This document shows positions 44,700-54,508 of a DNA stretch of 64,000 nucleotides, one piece after another. The stretch's first letter is position 1. Each line of letters starts with the position of its first letter. The position numbers and the translations under genes are program-made. The notes under the pieces were generated by a model, which saw only the letters and a list, made by a program, of their open reading frames with translations, was not told the DNA's origin and did no database searches. Origin of the DNA: Melastoma dodecandrum (Eukaryota; Streptophyta; Magnoliopsida; Myrtales; Melastomataceae); the NCBI GenBank assembly GCA_029817715.1, contig JARUPY010000474.1, forward strand, positions 7,998,001 to 8,062,000, written 5' to 3'.

Positions 44700-44862
44700 T
44701 TCCGATGGTCGTCGCACGTCGTCGCCGCCTCCCTCTGCTCCTCGGACAACCTCGCGCTCTGCGACGACTGCGACCGCGACGCCCATTCCTCCTCCCCCAG
44801 CCACGAGAGGACCTCGCTCGAGGGGTTCTCCGGGTACCCGTCCCTCTTGAGAGCTTTCCAAA
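44700..44862 (+). pseudogene. CONSTANS-like B-box fragment
   Basis: The plus strand reads CSSDNLALCDDCDRDAH then ERTSLEGFSGYPSLL. This matches the second B-box of CONSTANS-like (COL/BBX) proteins together with the EGFSGCPS signature that follows it in the COL9-16 group. The first B-box is not recognisable upstream and no CCT domain was found downstream. The family regulates transcription in flowering and light signalling. Here it is an isolated, GC-rich exon scrap among other gene fragments; the surrounding longer frames on both strands are shadows. Confidence 0.68.
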
Positions 44863-45579
44863 ATAGATCACGATGCTCTTCAGTCCTCAGGATTTCTTCT
44901 TTGCTTCTATCTCCAACTGAAATATTCAAGCTATTCATGACGGATTCTTCTTGGCTACTGTAACTAGGGTTACGCACAACGGGTCAACCGATCCACTTCC
45001 TAAGAATCAAATATTTGCATTTTGTTGTAAGCAAGTTACCACGTAACCTTCAAGATGTAGAACATAGGAAGCCATTAAATATATGATTTCCTTAATTGTG
45101 TCATGGTCCAGGTAATAAGTAGAAAATGCTACTGGAGTAGATTTTTGAAAGGAAAGCTCACCTATGACTAGTAAGTTCATGAATAGCTTCAAAGCCTTTG
45201 TCAGCAACTGGAATTTGCTCATCATGGATGTCGAATATTCTCTTCCGTCTATTCATACCTAATATCCCTAACTAGCTATCCTCAAGTGGTATCAGAACAA
45301 TGTTCTAACAAGTTTGAAAAAGTGTATCAGATCGATGTTCTAATAAATGGTATCGGAGTGAGGCTAGATCGTTGCTATGATTAACTGGGCAAACCGGAGG
45401 GATCAAGATTCTTGGACTAACGGTAAGAATGAATTTTCAAGAAAAGCAGAAAATAATAATTATCAGGAGTCATTACCAAATATTTTCCTGAACCTATCAA
45501 TGATCGGGAATTTGCAAGAGCCATTGAAGTTTCATGCCTTATCAGACAATGTGATCTACAGAAGCATCCCTACGACATA

Positions 45580-46170
45580 AGCTGGAAGATGTCCGTCATT
45601 CGTTTGATGGGGAATCGGCTTGTTGGTAGCATACCTGGGGTTATCCGACCTCGGCTTGGAGGAGATCAATTTCTCGCATAATGGGCTAGAGGGTCGATCT
45701 CATCTCGTTCCAGCAGGCTGTGCGAGACCCTCCAGTTGATGGACTTTTCGAGGAACAATTTCACGGGAGACGTCCTGGCATAATTGGGCCTCGCTTGCGG
45801 TCATAGGTAACTTAACCTGTCATGGAATGGCTTCCAGTCGACCGTGCCGCCAGAGATCCACAGCTTGCATAACCTTACCGTTCTGGATCTTCGGAATAAC
45901 GAGTTGCGGTGTATAATTCCGAGAGATATGTGTGGTTCAGCTTGCCATACTTCAGTTGGATGGAAACCAGCGGACTGGGCCGATTCCACCAGAGATCGGG
46001 TCTGCTCATCCCTCTACTTGCTGTAAGTCCCGAAGCTAATGTACTCGTTATGCTGTCCTCATATCTCGGTTTTCGGTACTTTGCAAAAATTCCTTCCCAG
46101 ATATCTTGTTTGAAATCTTGGATGAAGTTGCCTTCTGTAACGACTGCTTAAGAGGGTATTGGTCAGAACC
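45580..46170 (+). pseudogene. LRR receptor-like kinase ectodomain fragment
   Basis: Readable blocks are RLMGNRLVGSIPGVI, LQLMDFSRNNFTGDV, LNLSWNGFQSTVPPEIHSL, NLTVLDLRNNELRCIIP and CSSLYLL. These are consecutive plant-type leucine-rich repeats (LxxLxLxxNxLxGxIP). The order and wording resemble the At3g28040-type LRR kinases. Frame changes and stops occur between every block (for example after FTGDVLA), and no kinase domain was found in the following 1.4 kb. It is a dead fragment of a plasma-membrane receptor gene. Confidence 0.75.
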
Positions 46171-47641
46171 GGTTTCATTGTTGTCTCTGCTATAGATAAT
46201 CCTATCATCCCTATTCCTCCTCATCAAGTCATAATTATTTCTTATTTGGCCATGTTTTTTGTTCTCTACTCAGGAGTCTGAGTGACCATCCTTTGAAGTT
46301 TTATACCTTCCTAAGATGTTTTGAGCAGCGAAATTGATTCTGTGTTATTCTGGTGGAATCTGGTGCAGATTCTATTGAATGAGGCATCTCGATTTTCCTG
46401 TTATTTTCTCGCTTTCAGTTGGATAGGATCCTTATGTTCTGTGTCGCCTTTTCTGTAAGGCGGAAGAGAAGGATGAAACGAAGGATGCCGAAGCACTATG
46501 CTCATCTCCGACTGATAAATTTTCTCCAGAGAATGCATATTCGGATGTAATAGAAGGAACCCCAGTTTAGGATTTAAAAGGTGATATAGAATCGGAAGAA
46601 ATCGGGACTTTGACTAGTTTGACAGATAATCCACATTGTGGAGGATATCGATAAGCTGCTCCAACAGTAACATGGTCTCTGATACCGAAGACGGAGCTGC
46701 TCGTATAACGCTTTCAGAGGTAAAAACGAAGGCTATCATATTGGGTGAGAAGTATCGGCCATACAAATCAGAGGCGGCACCTTTCGATTCTCCTATTAGA
46801 AGTACTTTTGGGAATGGCGATGTGTACGGTGGACGGCATTTTGGGATGGCACGGCGTACATTAGCCATGCAGTTTTATTGGATAAGATCGACACCATGGG
46901 GACTCCTGTGCGGATTCGACACGGTCTTAAAAATGTAGTCTTTGGAAATGAGACAAAGTTGTATGGGAAACACATTGAAAACATGGATACTGGAAACACA
47001 TCGTAATGGTGTACATGGGAAACACATTGAAAACATGAAAACTGGAAACTCCTATTTGACTCATTTCTAGTTTTGGATTTCCTATATTTCATCGATGATC
47101 CACAGGTCTGACTGGAAAAAGTTACTATCAAATTTCGCTGAGGTTTTCGAAGGAGATCGTATCCTACATGACCTTTTATGCTCCTAATATCACGATGGAA
47201 ATGTGGAGTCCGTTGATCATGGAGTCTCTGGCAGATTGAAATGCAAATGAAGGAAAATGAAGCATATTTGGTCTACAGAATTATGTGTCTTGGCAAAGCC
47301 TTTGGAAAATGCTTTCTTCAGTATTGAACGAATCAAAGGAATTGAACATTTTCTGGGAATGTTGCTTTGAAAATCTGTTGAATATATTTATTGAAACATC
47401 TCATCTAAACACGTAGTCAAATCTGTTTGTAAAAATTCTTCAAGTAGATAATCGACGTCTTCCAATTCTCCGCTTCCCTGAGAAGATTCTGGGATTGGAG
47501 AAATGGCCTCCTTTATAGGCAGCTCTGCCCCTATCGTCGACTCTCGGAATTTCTGCAACAGAGAATAAGCAGTTGAGTTAACATGTTTTCCTGTAATAGA
47601 TCGGTCGAAAAGCGAACGAGATGACCATTGACTTTTTTTAC
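46171..47641. other. Unassigned stretch between LRR and response-regulator fragments
   Basis: A frame at 46636-46938 (VSDTEDGAARITLSEVKTKA) and a neighbouring readable stretch at 46.45-46.57 kb (EEKDETKDAEALCSSPTDKF) look like former exons by composition, but I do not recognise them. A short direct repeat, GGGAAACACATTGAAAACATG, occurs at about 46966 and 47019, 53 bp apart. No transposon ends were seen. Confidence 0.4.
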
Positions 47642-48648
47642 CTAGAGATGGCTGGAGATGATGTGACGGTCGAGATCAGGATCCCGGCATCGTATCTGCA
47701 TATATTCCAGTATCTTCTTCGGGACGGCATCTGCTTCGTAAGTAAAAGCCACAATAAACAAATAGTTTGCGGGTGACTGAAAAGTGGACTGAATGAGTAA
47801 ATGAGGCATACTCTTGTGACCCAAGAATTTGATGGCTGCGACGAAGAGATCATGCCGCTCGGAACTCCATACAAATCTCTTCTTCTTCCTGATCTTCTCG
47901 GCTGGCGCAACTGATATATTTGAGTTGCTCTTGTCAGATGTAGCAGAAGGGCGATATTGTCCTGTTGTTCTCGGGATAAGTAGCTGTCATAGCAACAGGA
48001 GCATGTCCATCTTGAAGGGCTTCCAAAACAAGCAAAGCACCTAGAGAAAGGCCTCGCATTGTCATAAAATTGTACAGATTTTCAGAAAAAACTGTGCAAA
48101 AGAAAGTAGATACCAGACAGGGGAGGTTATACGGACAGACGAAATTATTTTTAAAAATAAAAGCGGGGGAAGAGGAAGCAAGAATTAGAGAACTCACGGA
48201 TTACGGGGAGGCGGATGCCCAGATTGACGAGGTGGCCAAGAAATTGAAGACCATTAATATCAGGAAGCCGGACTTCTGTCATGACGAGGTCAACCTGGGC
48301 GTGGGTGTCCCTGCTTCCAAGCATGGAGAGTGCATCCAGGACACGAGTGCATGTAGTCACTGAATCACACATATAGATAAAGCTTTACGGTGAAAAACTG
48401 ATCCCGACAAAAGGGAAAACAAAAAACAAGATCAGCACTTTATCCTTGGAAATAACTGTCAAACAGGAACCCACAGGCCTCACAATCATCGTAGACCCTC
48501 CTTGTTCCAGAAATATCAAGAAACGAAGAAAAGTGGGGGAAGTCGGATAAGAAGACGAAGAACAAACGCAAAAGAAAGCCGGGAAAAGGGGAAGAAACCT
48601 TGGTAGGAACAAGCCAGGAGCATAGTCTGGAGAATCTTGAGAGAGACG

Positions 48649-49199
48649 TGTTGGCGCACGCGGAAGCCCTCGGCGGCGTGTTGAACCGAATCCGATCATC
48701 GGTCGAAAGTTAACAAAAAATACGGAGACATAATTTATGTGGTTCGATCAATCGACTTACATCCATGGGCGGAGAAGAAGATTTCACTATAATCAAGGAG
48801 TGCAAACTTTATGTTGAGACCCTCTCTAACACCCTCGACCTATCCGAGTACAAGATTTCGCTTTCCCAGTAAGAAATAACCCTGAAGTGTTTTTCGTGTT
48901 TCCCCAATACAGACCCTTTCTTTACCGCCACACTCTTTGCACTCGTGTATCCCTCTTCTATGTCTCAGAATTTTCTCTCTCTTATCTCTTCATTCGCTTT
49001 GTATGCTGGCACCTATTTATAGAATAGATGGCCCTACATATATCGGAAATATGACAGGTAAATATATTCGTGATATAATCAAATATCATCCAATATATCT
49101 CCCCCGAGATATGTTCTCCCACCTTCCGTATATTTCATGAGTGAATCTAATATACTCCAAATCCCAATATATCTGACATCGAGCCACAAAATCCCAACA
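48649..49199 (-). repeat. LTR of copia F, 3' copy (551 bp)
   Basis: Plus-strand ends are TGTTGGCGCACG and ATCCCAACA. The minus strand carries CTATAAATAG at 49013-49022, a likely TATA box. The copy at 50683-51237 is closely similar with scattered substitutions. Confidence 0.92.
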
Positions 49200-49527
49200 A
49201 ACTCCATCTTGGGCCGAAGTCCATAGAACGGAATTGTCATGTACCGATTTTTCCCTAAGACTGACTGTGAATATCTCCGTTCTGCTCCTCCAGGCTCTGA
49301 CGAGCCTAGTCAACGGAACATCCAAGCCCATCCACGACGGACTTGACTACCCACATCTTCTTGCTTCTCCACGCTCGCGACCTATTACCCCGTTTCTCCG
49401 ATGACTGATTACTCCTCTTGAAAGGTTCATGACGCCTTCCAGAAGACCCAACAGTGGTAATAGCAACGACACCTCTCATTACATACAAGCCCTTCAATCG
49501 ACTCCCAGTCATCCACAACCGCCTTCC

Positions 49528-50660
49528 TCAGCGAAAATTAAGGGCTCCACTTGAAGCAGAAAATTCGTACCATTTGGCTTCTAAAACACTCACAGAAATA
49601 ATATTTCTAGTGATGCCAGGTACATGTCGGACACCTGCCAACTCTCTCACAGCTCCATCCTTCATTCTGAGCCGAACCGTTCCCACACCTGTAACCTTAC
49701 ACTTGTGACCATTGCCCAAGCGTAGCTCTCCACCTGCAGTGGAACAGTATGCGGAGAACATCGCCCTATGAGGACTCATGTGGAAAGTACTCTCTGAGTC
49801 GAGAATCCAATCATCGTCTAATGGTCTCTCCGACTCCGTTTTAACAGCCTGCACCTTGCTAGCCATGAGTACATCTCCATCTCTAGAATCACTATCGCTG
49901 GTATACACAGCAACCGTCACTGACTCCTGCAATCCTCCATCCTTCTCTGTCAGCTTCCTACAGCTTTTCTTTATGTGTCCCTTCTTACCACAATGGAAGT
50001 ATCTTACCGCGCCACTACCTTTGGATCTAGTCCTGCTAACTGTTAATGCATCCGTCATCGGTCGCCCTGCTTCACTCGTCAACTCTTTATCAATCAAATC
50101 TTTTGATAAAAGAGCAGACCGTACCTCATCAACTGTGACGACACTTCTCCCATACAAGAACGTCTCCCTGAAGCTCTGATATGAAGCGGGCAGTGAACAT
50201 AACAGCAACATCGCCTGGATCACCTCATCGATCTTGTTGCCGATCCTCTCCAAATCCAAAAATGAAGACAACCAATTATCCAGGTAGGATTTAACGGACA
50301 TTTCTTCCGTCATTCTGAGCATGAAGAACCTTTACCGAGAAGAAGTTTGTTGCTCAGAGTCCTTGTCATGTACAGACTTTCCAGCCTATTCCAAAGCCCG
50401 GCCGCTGTCGTCTCCTTGAGCACGTTTGTGCGAACCTCGTTGGACAGACACGGTTGAATCGCCGATAACGCTCTAGCATCTATCTCCTCCCACTAATCAG
50501 AAGTCAACTTCGAAGCGCTCTTCGATTGATATGTAAGAGCCTTCTCCAATACACCCTGTACCAATAGCGCCCTCATCTTGACTTGTCACAAGCCAAAGTT
50601 CGTACTCCCATCCAACTTCTCGATCTCGAACTTGCCACCAGCCATGGATATCGAATTTGC
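49528..50660 (-). pseudogene. Copia F gag and protease start
   Basis: Translation begins near 50645 with MAGGKFEIEKLDGSTNFGL, a copia gag entry, and runs through VLEKALTYQSKSASKLTSD and SLYMTRTLSNKLLLGK with two stops. After a frameshift a 264-residue frame (49528-50322) gives SYLDNWLSSFLDLERIG, a knuckle YFHCGKKGHIKKSC whose first Cys is Tyr, and the protease-like WILDSESTFHMSP with E where G is expected. The frame ends in GVRHVPGITRNIISVSVLE, the normal lead-in to the pre-integrase region, fragments of which occur at 49.3-49.5 kb. Confidence 0.85.
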
Positions 50661-50682
50661 ACAACCGAGCTCTTATACCAAT

Positions 50683-51237
50683 TGTTGGCGCATGCGGAAG
50701 CCTTCGGTAGCGCGTTGAACCGGATCCGATCGTTGGTCGAAAGTTAACGAAAAATAAGGAGACAAATAATTTACGTGGTTCGGTCAATCGACCTATATCC
50801 ACGGGCGGAGAAGAAGATTTCACTATATTCAATGGAGTACAAACTTTAGGTTGAGACCCTCTCTAACCCCCTCGACCTACCCGAGTACAAGATCCTGCTT
50901 TCCCGGTAAGAAATAATCCCGAAGTGTTTTTCGTGTTTCCTCAACACACACCCTTTGTTTACCGCCGCACTCTTTGCACTCGTGTATCCCTCTTCTATGC
51001 TCTCAGGATTTGCTTTCTCTTATCTATCCATTCGCTTCGTATACTGGCACGTATTTATAGAATAGATGGCCCCACATATATCGGAAATCTGACAAGTAAA
51101 TATATTCGTGATATAATCAAATATCATCCAATATATCTCCCCCGAGATATATTCTCTCATCTTTCGTATATTTCATGAGCGAATCTAATGTACCTCAAAT
51201 CGCAATATATCTGACTTCGTGCCACAAAATCCTAACA
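50683..51237 (-). repeat. LTR of copia F, 5' copy (555 bp)
   Basis: Plus-strand ends are TGTTGGCGCATG and TCCTAACA. Inside the element it adjoins a primer site, minus-strand TGGTATAAGAGCTC at 50667-50680, which resembles the initiator-methionine type with one mismatch. Confidence 0.92.
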
Positions 51238-51400
51238 AGACAGGATCAAAATCGATGGCAAGGATGCGTACTCCGGCGGGAAGGACTGCAGGGGAGAAAT
51301 TGGGGTTGGGGTTGCTATGGAGGAAGGACCGGTGATGTGGGCAGGGAAGGAGTGAAGAAGATGGAGTGGTGGGGGTGATGTTGGTGGGCGGAGAGTAGAA

Positions 51401-52215
51401 GAAGATTGAAAAGAAAGACGAATGATTGTAAGAAGAATGGCGGGGGCGGTGGGGTTAAGGAAAGGAACAAAGAAATGGCGCAAACCTTGAACTAACGGTA
51501 TTTCAAGAAAAGCAACCAACTGTCCGAATCAGTCAAATATTTGCAATCAATAATATTAAAACAAGTATTTAATATACATCTTTCCAATCAGATTTTTTTT
51601 TCCAAACTTGTGGATTGAGTACAGACCATTGAGAACTCAAAATTACCCTTTTCAATAAAAACTCTTCTCGATTTGTCCCAAAATTCTTGTGTAAACAATT
51701 ATCAATATCATGTAGTTTAGTTATTTTTTTAGTTTATTCTAACGTTTCAAAAATATTTTCTTATAAAATGAGGTTCAACTATTACCTTCAATATTGCCTC
51801 GGTTAGTTGAAGCAACTAATGACGTCCAACATGGCATATACGTACTATTCTACTCGCAAGTAACGTCGTCTGAATGACATCTAGTTTAATTTTAACTCGA
51901 TGAAATTATCAATTATGTCTTGTACTTTGACTATTTTTCCGATTTATCCTAATATTTTAAAAATGTCCTCTAATAACCAGACATAGTTTTCCATTAAGAA
52001 CAATAAAATTTATTTGGTAGACACACACGGACTTTATATGATTAAACTTTCAAGAGGACTTATTCCTTGTGCTACACAAAGAGAACTTTCCAAATATATA
52101 ACACACACCTTTACATTTATATAAACATACGAGATTTTTTTTGCAAGCTTTTAACATCTTGGATGTTATGTTTATTAGAAATAAATATATCTTATTTATC
52201 TCTTAGGTGTTGTTG
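51401..52215. other. AT-rich stretch, no gene seen
   Basis: Apart from a C/T-rich leader-like run on the minus strand at 51.4-51.5 kb, which may be the old 5' flank of the response-regulator relic, nothing recognisable is present. Confidence 0.45.
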
Positions 52216-52690
52216 TCAGTATAGGGAGACGATTTCAGCTACCTGGAGAGCCTCCGCCACGGTGCACCACGACCATGATGCCTCCACCACCATACCCACC
52301 TCCTGTATCCCAGCGATAACGTCCTCCTCCTCCAAAGCCACCTCCTTCATATGGTCAACTACTCCCCAGTCACCTCCTTCATGATGGTCAATCTCGGCAA
52401 CGCTAGCACCGCCACCATGTCCTCCTTTATGGTGACTCGGCTCAACCTCGTCAAGTTCGGGCATCATTTCATTCGCTTCGACTAAATAATGGATAATTAA
52501 AATGATAAAAATAAAATTATCATTATTCCATATGCCTATTCGAAACACGAACTTATAATATTATTTGAATTCTCTAGCCATTTTGGACGAAGCATCAGCA
52601 CCAATGATATCTGCAACACCTGCAACCGTAATTGTCGCCAAACTAGTCTTTCACGGTCATACCACTCTTGGGTTGCTACTTCTCAGTCGT
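52216..52690 (-). pseudogene. Glycine-rich protein fragment
   Basis: The minus strand shows a decayed first exon ending in SSKMARE (the A-R-E at the end of a signal peptide is common in nodulin/glycine-rich cell-wall proteins). After a likely intron come VEANEMMPELDEVEPSHHKGG and, in another frame, RYRWDTGGGYGGGG. The alternation of Gly-rich blocks with charged residues suggests a secreted glycine-rich cell-wall protein. Frame changes break the repeats. The identification is by composition and weak motif order only. Confidence 0.45.
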
Positions 52691-52868
52691 CACCACCATA
52701 AAATGAACACAATGTGAAAGTAAGCAAACCGAACCGAGGAATATAACATAAATTATCATGCATGCGCTAAAAAAAATCAAAACTACCAAACAATCTCTTT
52801 TTTTTTTTCATTCTTTAAATGCATTTCGTCCAACGGAACAAAACAATGTGAAGAGAACTTCCAGGAAG

Positions 52869-53325
52869 TAGGGGTGTTAATGAGCCGAGCCGGGCTCGGA
52901 CACCACCTACCCCAGCCTGGCTCGAATATAAAAACTATCGAGTCTGAGCCTGGGTCTGAGCCTGATCGGTCTTTGTTTAATCGAGCTCGGGCCTAAGCCC
53001 GTCCAAAAAGTTTTAAGCCGAGAGCTCGCCTCGAGCCCGAACCTCTCCTAAATTTTTTTAAAAATTCCTTAAATATTTTCAAAAATCTTTAAATACTTAT
53101 TTAAAAAAACCTTTTAAAATATTTTTTTAATTTATTTATTTATTATAAAATTTGTCAAGTCAGGCCGGACCGTTCGTCGGGTCCGTAAGTTAGCACGAGC
53201 CCGACTTGACTATCAAAAGTTCAAGCCCGAGCTTGTCAAGCTTTACTTTTTTTCGAGTCGGGCTTGGGTCAAGGACAAGCCAGGCTGAGTAGTTCGCGAG
53301 CCGGCCCGGCTCATTAACACCCCTA
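52869..53325. mobile_element. hAT-type MITE (457 bp) with perfect 8-bp TSD
   Basis: The element begins TAGGGGTGTTAATGAGCCG and ends CGGCTCATTAACACCCCTA, perfect inverted ends of at least 19 bp (further inward with mismatches). It is flanked by CCAGGAAG at 52861-52868 and 53326-53333. An 8-bp TSD is typical of hAT elements. Internal sequence is GAGCC/GGCTC-rich at both ends with an AT-rich centre and no coding capacity. Confidence 0.92.
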
Positions 53326-53333
53326 CCAGGAAG

Positions 53334-54508
53334 TATACGGTCTTAATCTTTATCTTGGGTATGAGTTCGAAATCCGAATTTTTTTCGGACTCGGATTCGG
53401 ATAGTTTCAACTCGGAATCAGACTTAACAAAAAATTAAAATTCGAATTCAAACTCGGATTTAGACTTTAAAAAAGTTATTTCGGATTATCCGAAATTCTA
53501 ATTAATTAGTTTAATTAATTTTTCTAATTGTATATAGTTCTTTTCCTCTCTTCCCTAGTTCACACACCTCACCTCACCATCCATGTTCACTTTTGGCTGT
53601 TCCTCCTTCGACAACTCATCTTGTCTTCCATCGGCGTTTGCCCACTACTTCTCCGTCGTCGCCCACCCACCCGCTCATCGCTCCTCCATCGTCCCCCGTC
53701 CGCCCGCCGTGTGTGAGTTTGGCATCTCGACCTTCAACTAGGTTAGGTTTTTGCTAGGTTTTTGTTTCTATTCGATTTAATGCCCCTTTTCTGGTTTTGT
53801 TCGCGATGATTCCCCCTTCCTCTTCCTTATTTCAGCGTTTGATTGTGATTGTTGTAGGTTGATTTTTCTATTAGGTTTCTACAACTAGTCGTAAACACGG
53901 GGCCCAGCAATCACAATGTGCCTTTAATTTTTGTTTTAGTCAATTCAATCTGGAGTTGTTATTTTAGGTGCCAAGAACATCCAGAGCAAGCTTGGCGAAG
54001 GGTTCATCTCGCTCGGTCCCACGGTGGCTCGGCAAGCTCTCATTGACATTGGCAGGGAATTGTGAAGAGCCTGGGGAACTTCTTAAATACATTGAGATCG
54101 AACCACATGGTTAACTTTCTTGTATCCTTTTTTCTTGAATGTTATTTTAAGCCCACAATATTTCTCATCTTTCCTGCTGCTTCCACCTTTTTTGTTCGTA
54201 AGGTGTTTGTCCAAATATTTTCTTAGTTTTAGACCAACTGTAATACTTATCTTTGATACTTTTGTGCCAAACAGGAATTTCAGGGTTCACTTGTATCTCC
54301 AGCAGGAGACGAGGACTCTAGAGAAGTTTTTCAGCTGTATAATATTGTGCCTCACGATAAGAAATACTCTAAATCACCAGGTAAGAAATTCTAGCATTTA
54401 ACCATCTTTGTTGGCATGTCCGAGACTGTGGTAATAAGTACCTGATAAGTCTTTCCTTTTCCAACTATTTTGCATGACAATACCTACTTATTGATGAAAG
54501 TTGATAGT
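53334..54508 (+). other. Possible exon fragments, unrecognised
   Basis: A C/T-rich leader-like stretch at 53.53-53.76 kb is followed by a block read as AKNIQSKLGEGFISLG and ARQALIDIGREL (53.97-54.06 kb) after a TTTTAG acceptor-like site. A further block FQGSLVSPAGDEDSREVFQL (54.27-54.34 kb) ends at CCAG-GTAAG, a good donor. This looks like a former intron-containing gene, but I cannot name it. A CGGATTCGGAT-rich patch lies at 53.36-53.5 kb. Confidence 0.4.

Larger units (their letters stand above)
48649..51237 (-). mobile_element. Ty1/copia retrotransposon F, non-autonomous by deletion
   Basis: Two LTRs of 551 and 555 bp enclose 1483 bp. Flanking bases are AGACG (48644-48648) and AGACA (51238-51242), a 5-bp TSD with one difference. 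The minus-strand internal region has a primer site, gag and protease-like start; integrase, reverse transcriptase and RNase H are absent. The element lies within the first receiver exon of the response-regulator relic. Confidence 0.92.
47642..51400 (-). pseudogene. Type-B response regulator (ARR-like), split by copia F
   Basis: The minus strand encodes AGVRILAIDFDPV at 51240-51290, is interrupted by copia F, and resumes with SLKILQTMLLACSYQ at 48599-48648. It then has an intron to 48359, VTTCTRVLDALSML and VDLVMTEVRLPDINGLQFL (48198-48359). A third exon from 48040 has LEALQDGHAPVAM and, after a frame change, FVWSSERHDLFVAAIKFLG. An 81-bp intron (47731-47811) precedes AVPKKILEYMQIR and HIISSHL. 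Receiver plus GARP/Myb-like DNA-binding domain defines type-B cytokinin response regulators. The acidic pair is DF, the phospho-acceptor Asp is Glu, and the conserved Lys region reads M-T-A. A TAG replaces the CAG codon at the end of the GARP exon. No ATG is found upstream in frame. Confidence 0.82.

Noticed and set aside
44514..44977. Several long frames antisense to the B-box fragment
   Set aside because: GC-rich shadows. Arg- and Gly-rich wording without domains, while the plus strand has the B-box cysteine pattern.
45270..45360. TGGTATCAGAAC and TGGTATCGGAGT words suggesting primer sites of retroelements
   Set aside because: No LTR end directly precedes them and no gag follows; they may be relics but cannot be assigned to an element.
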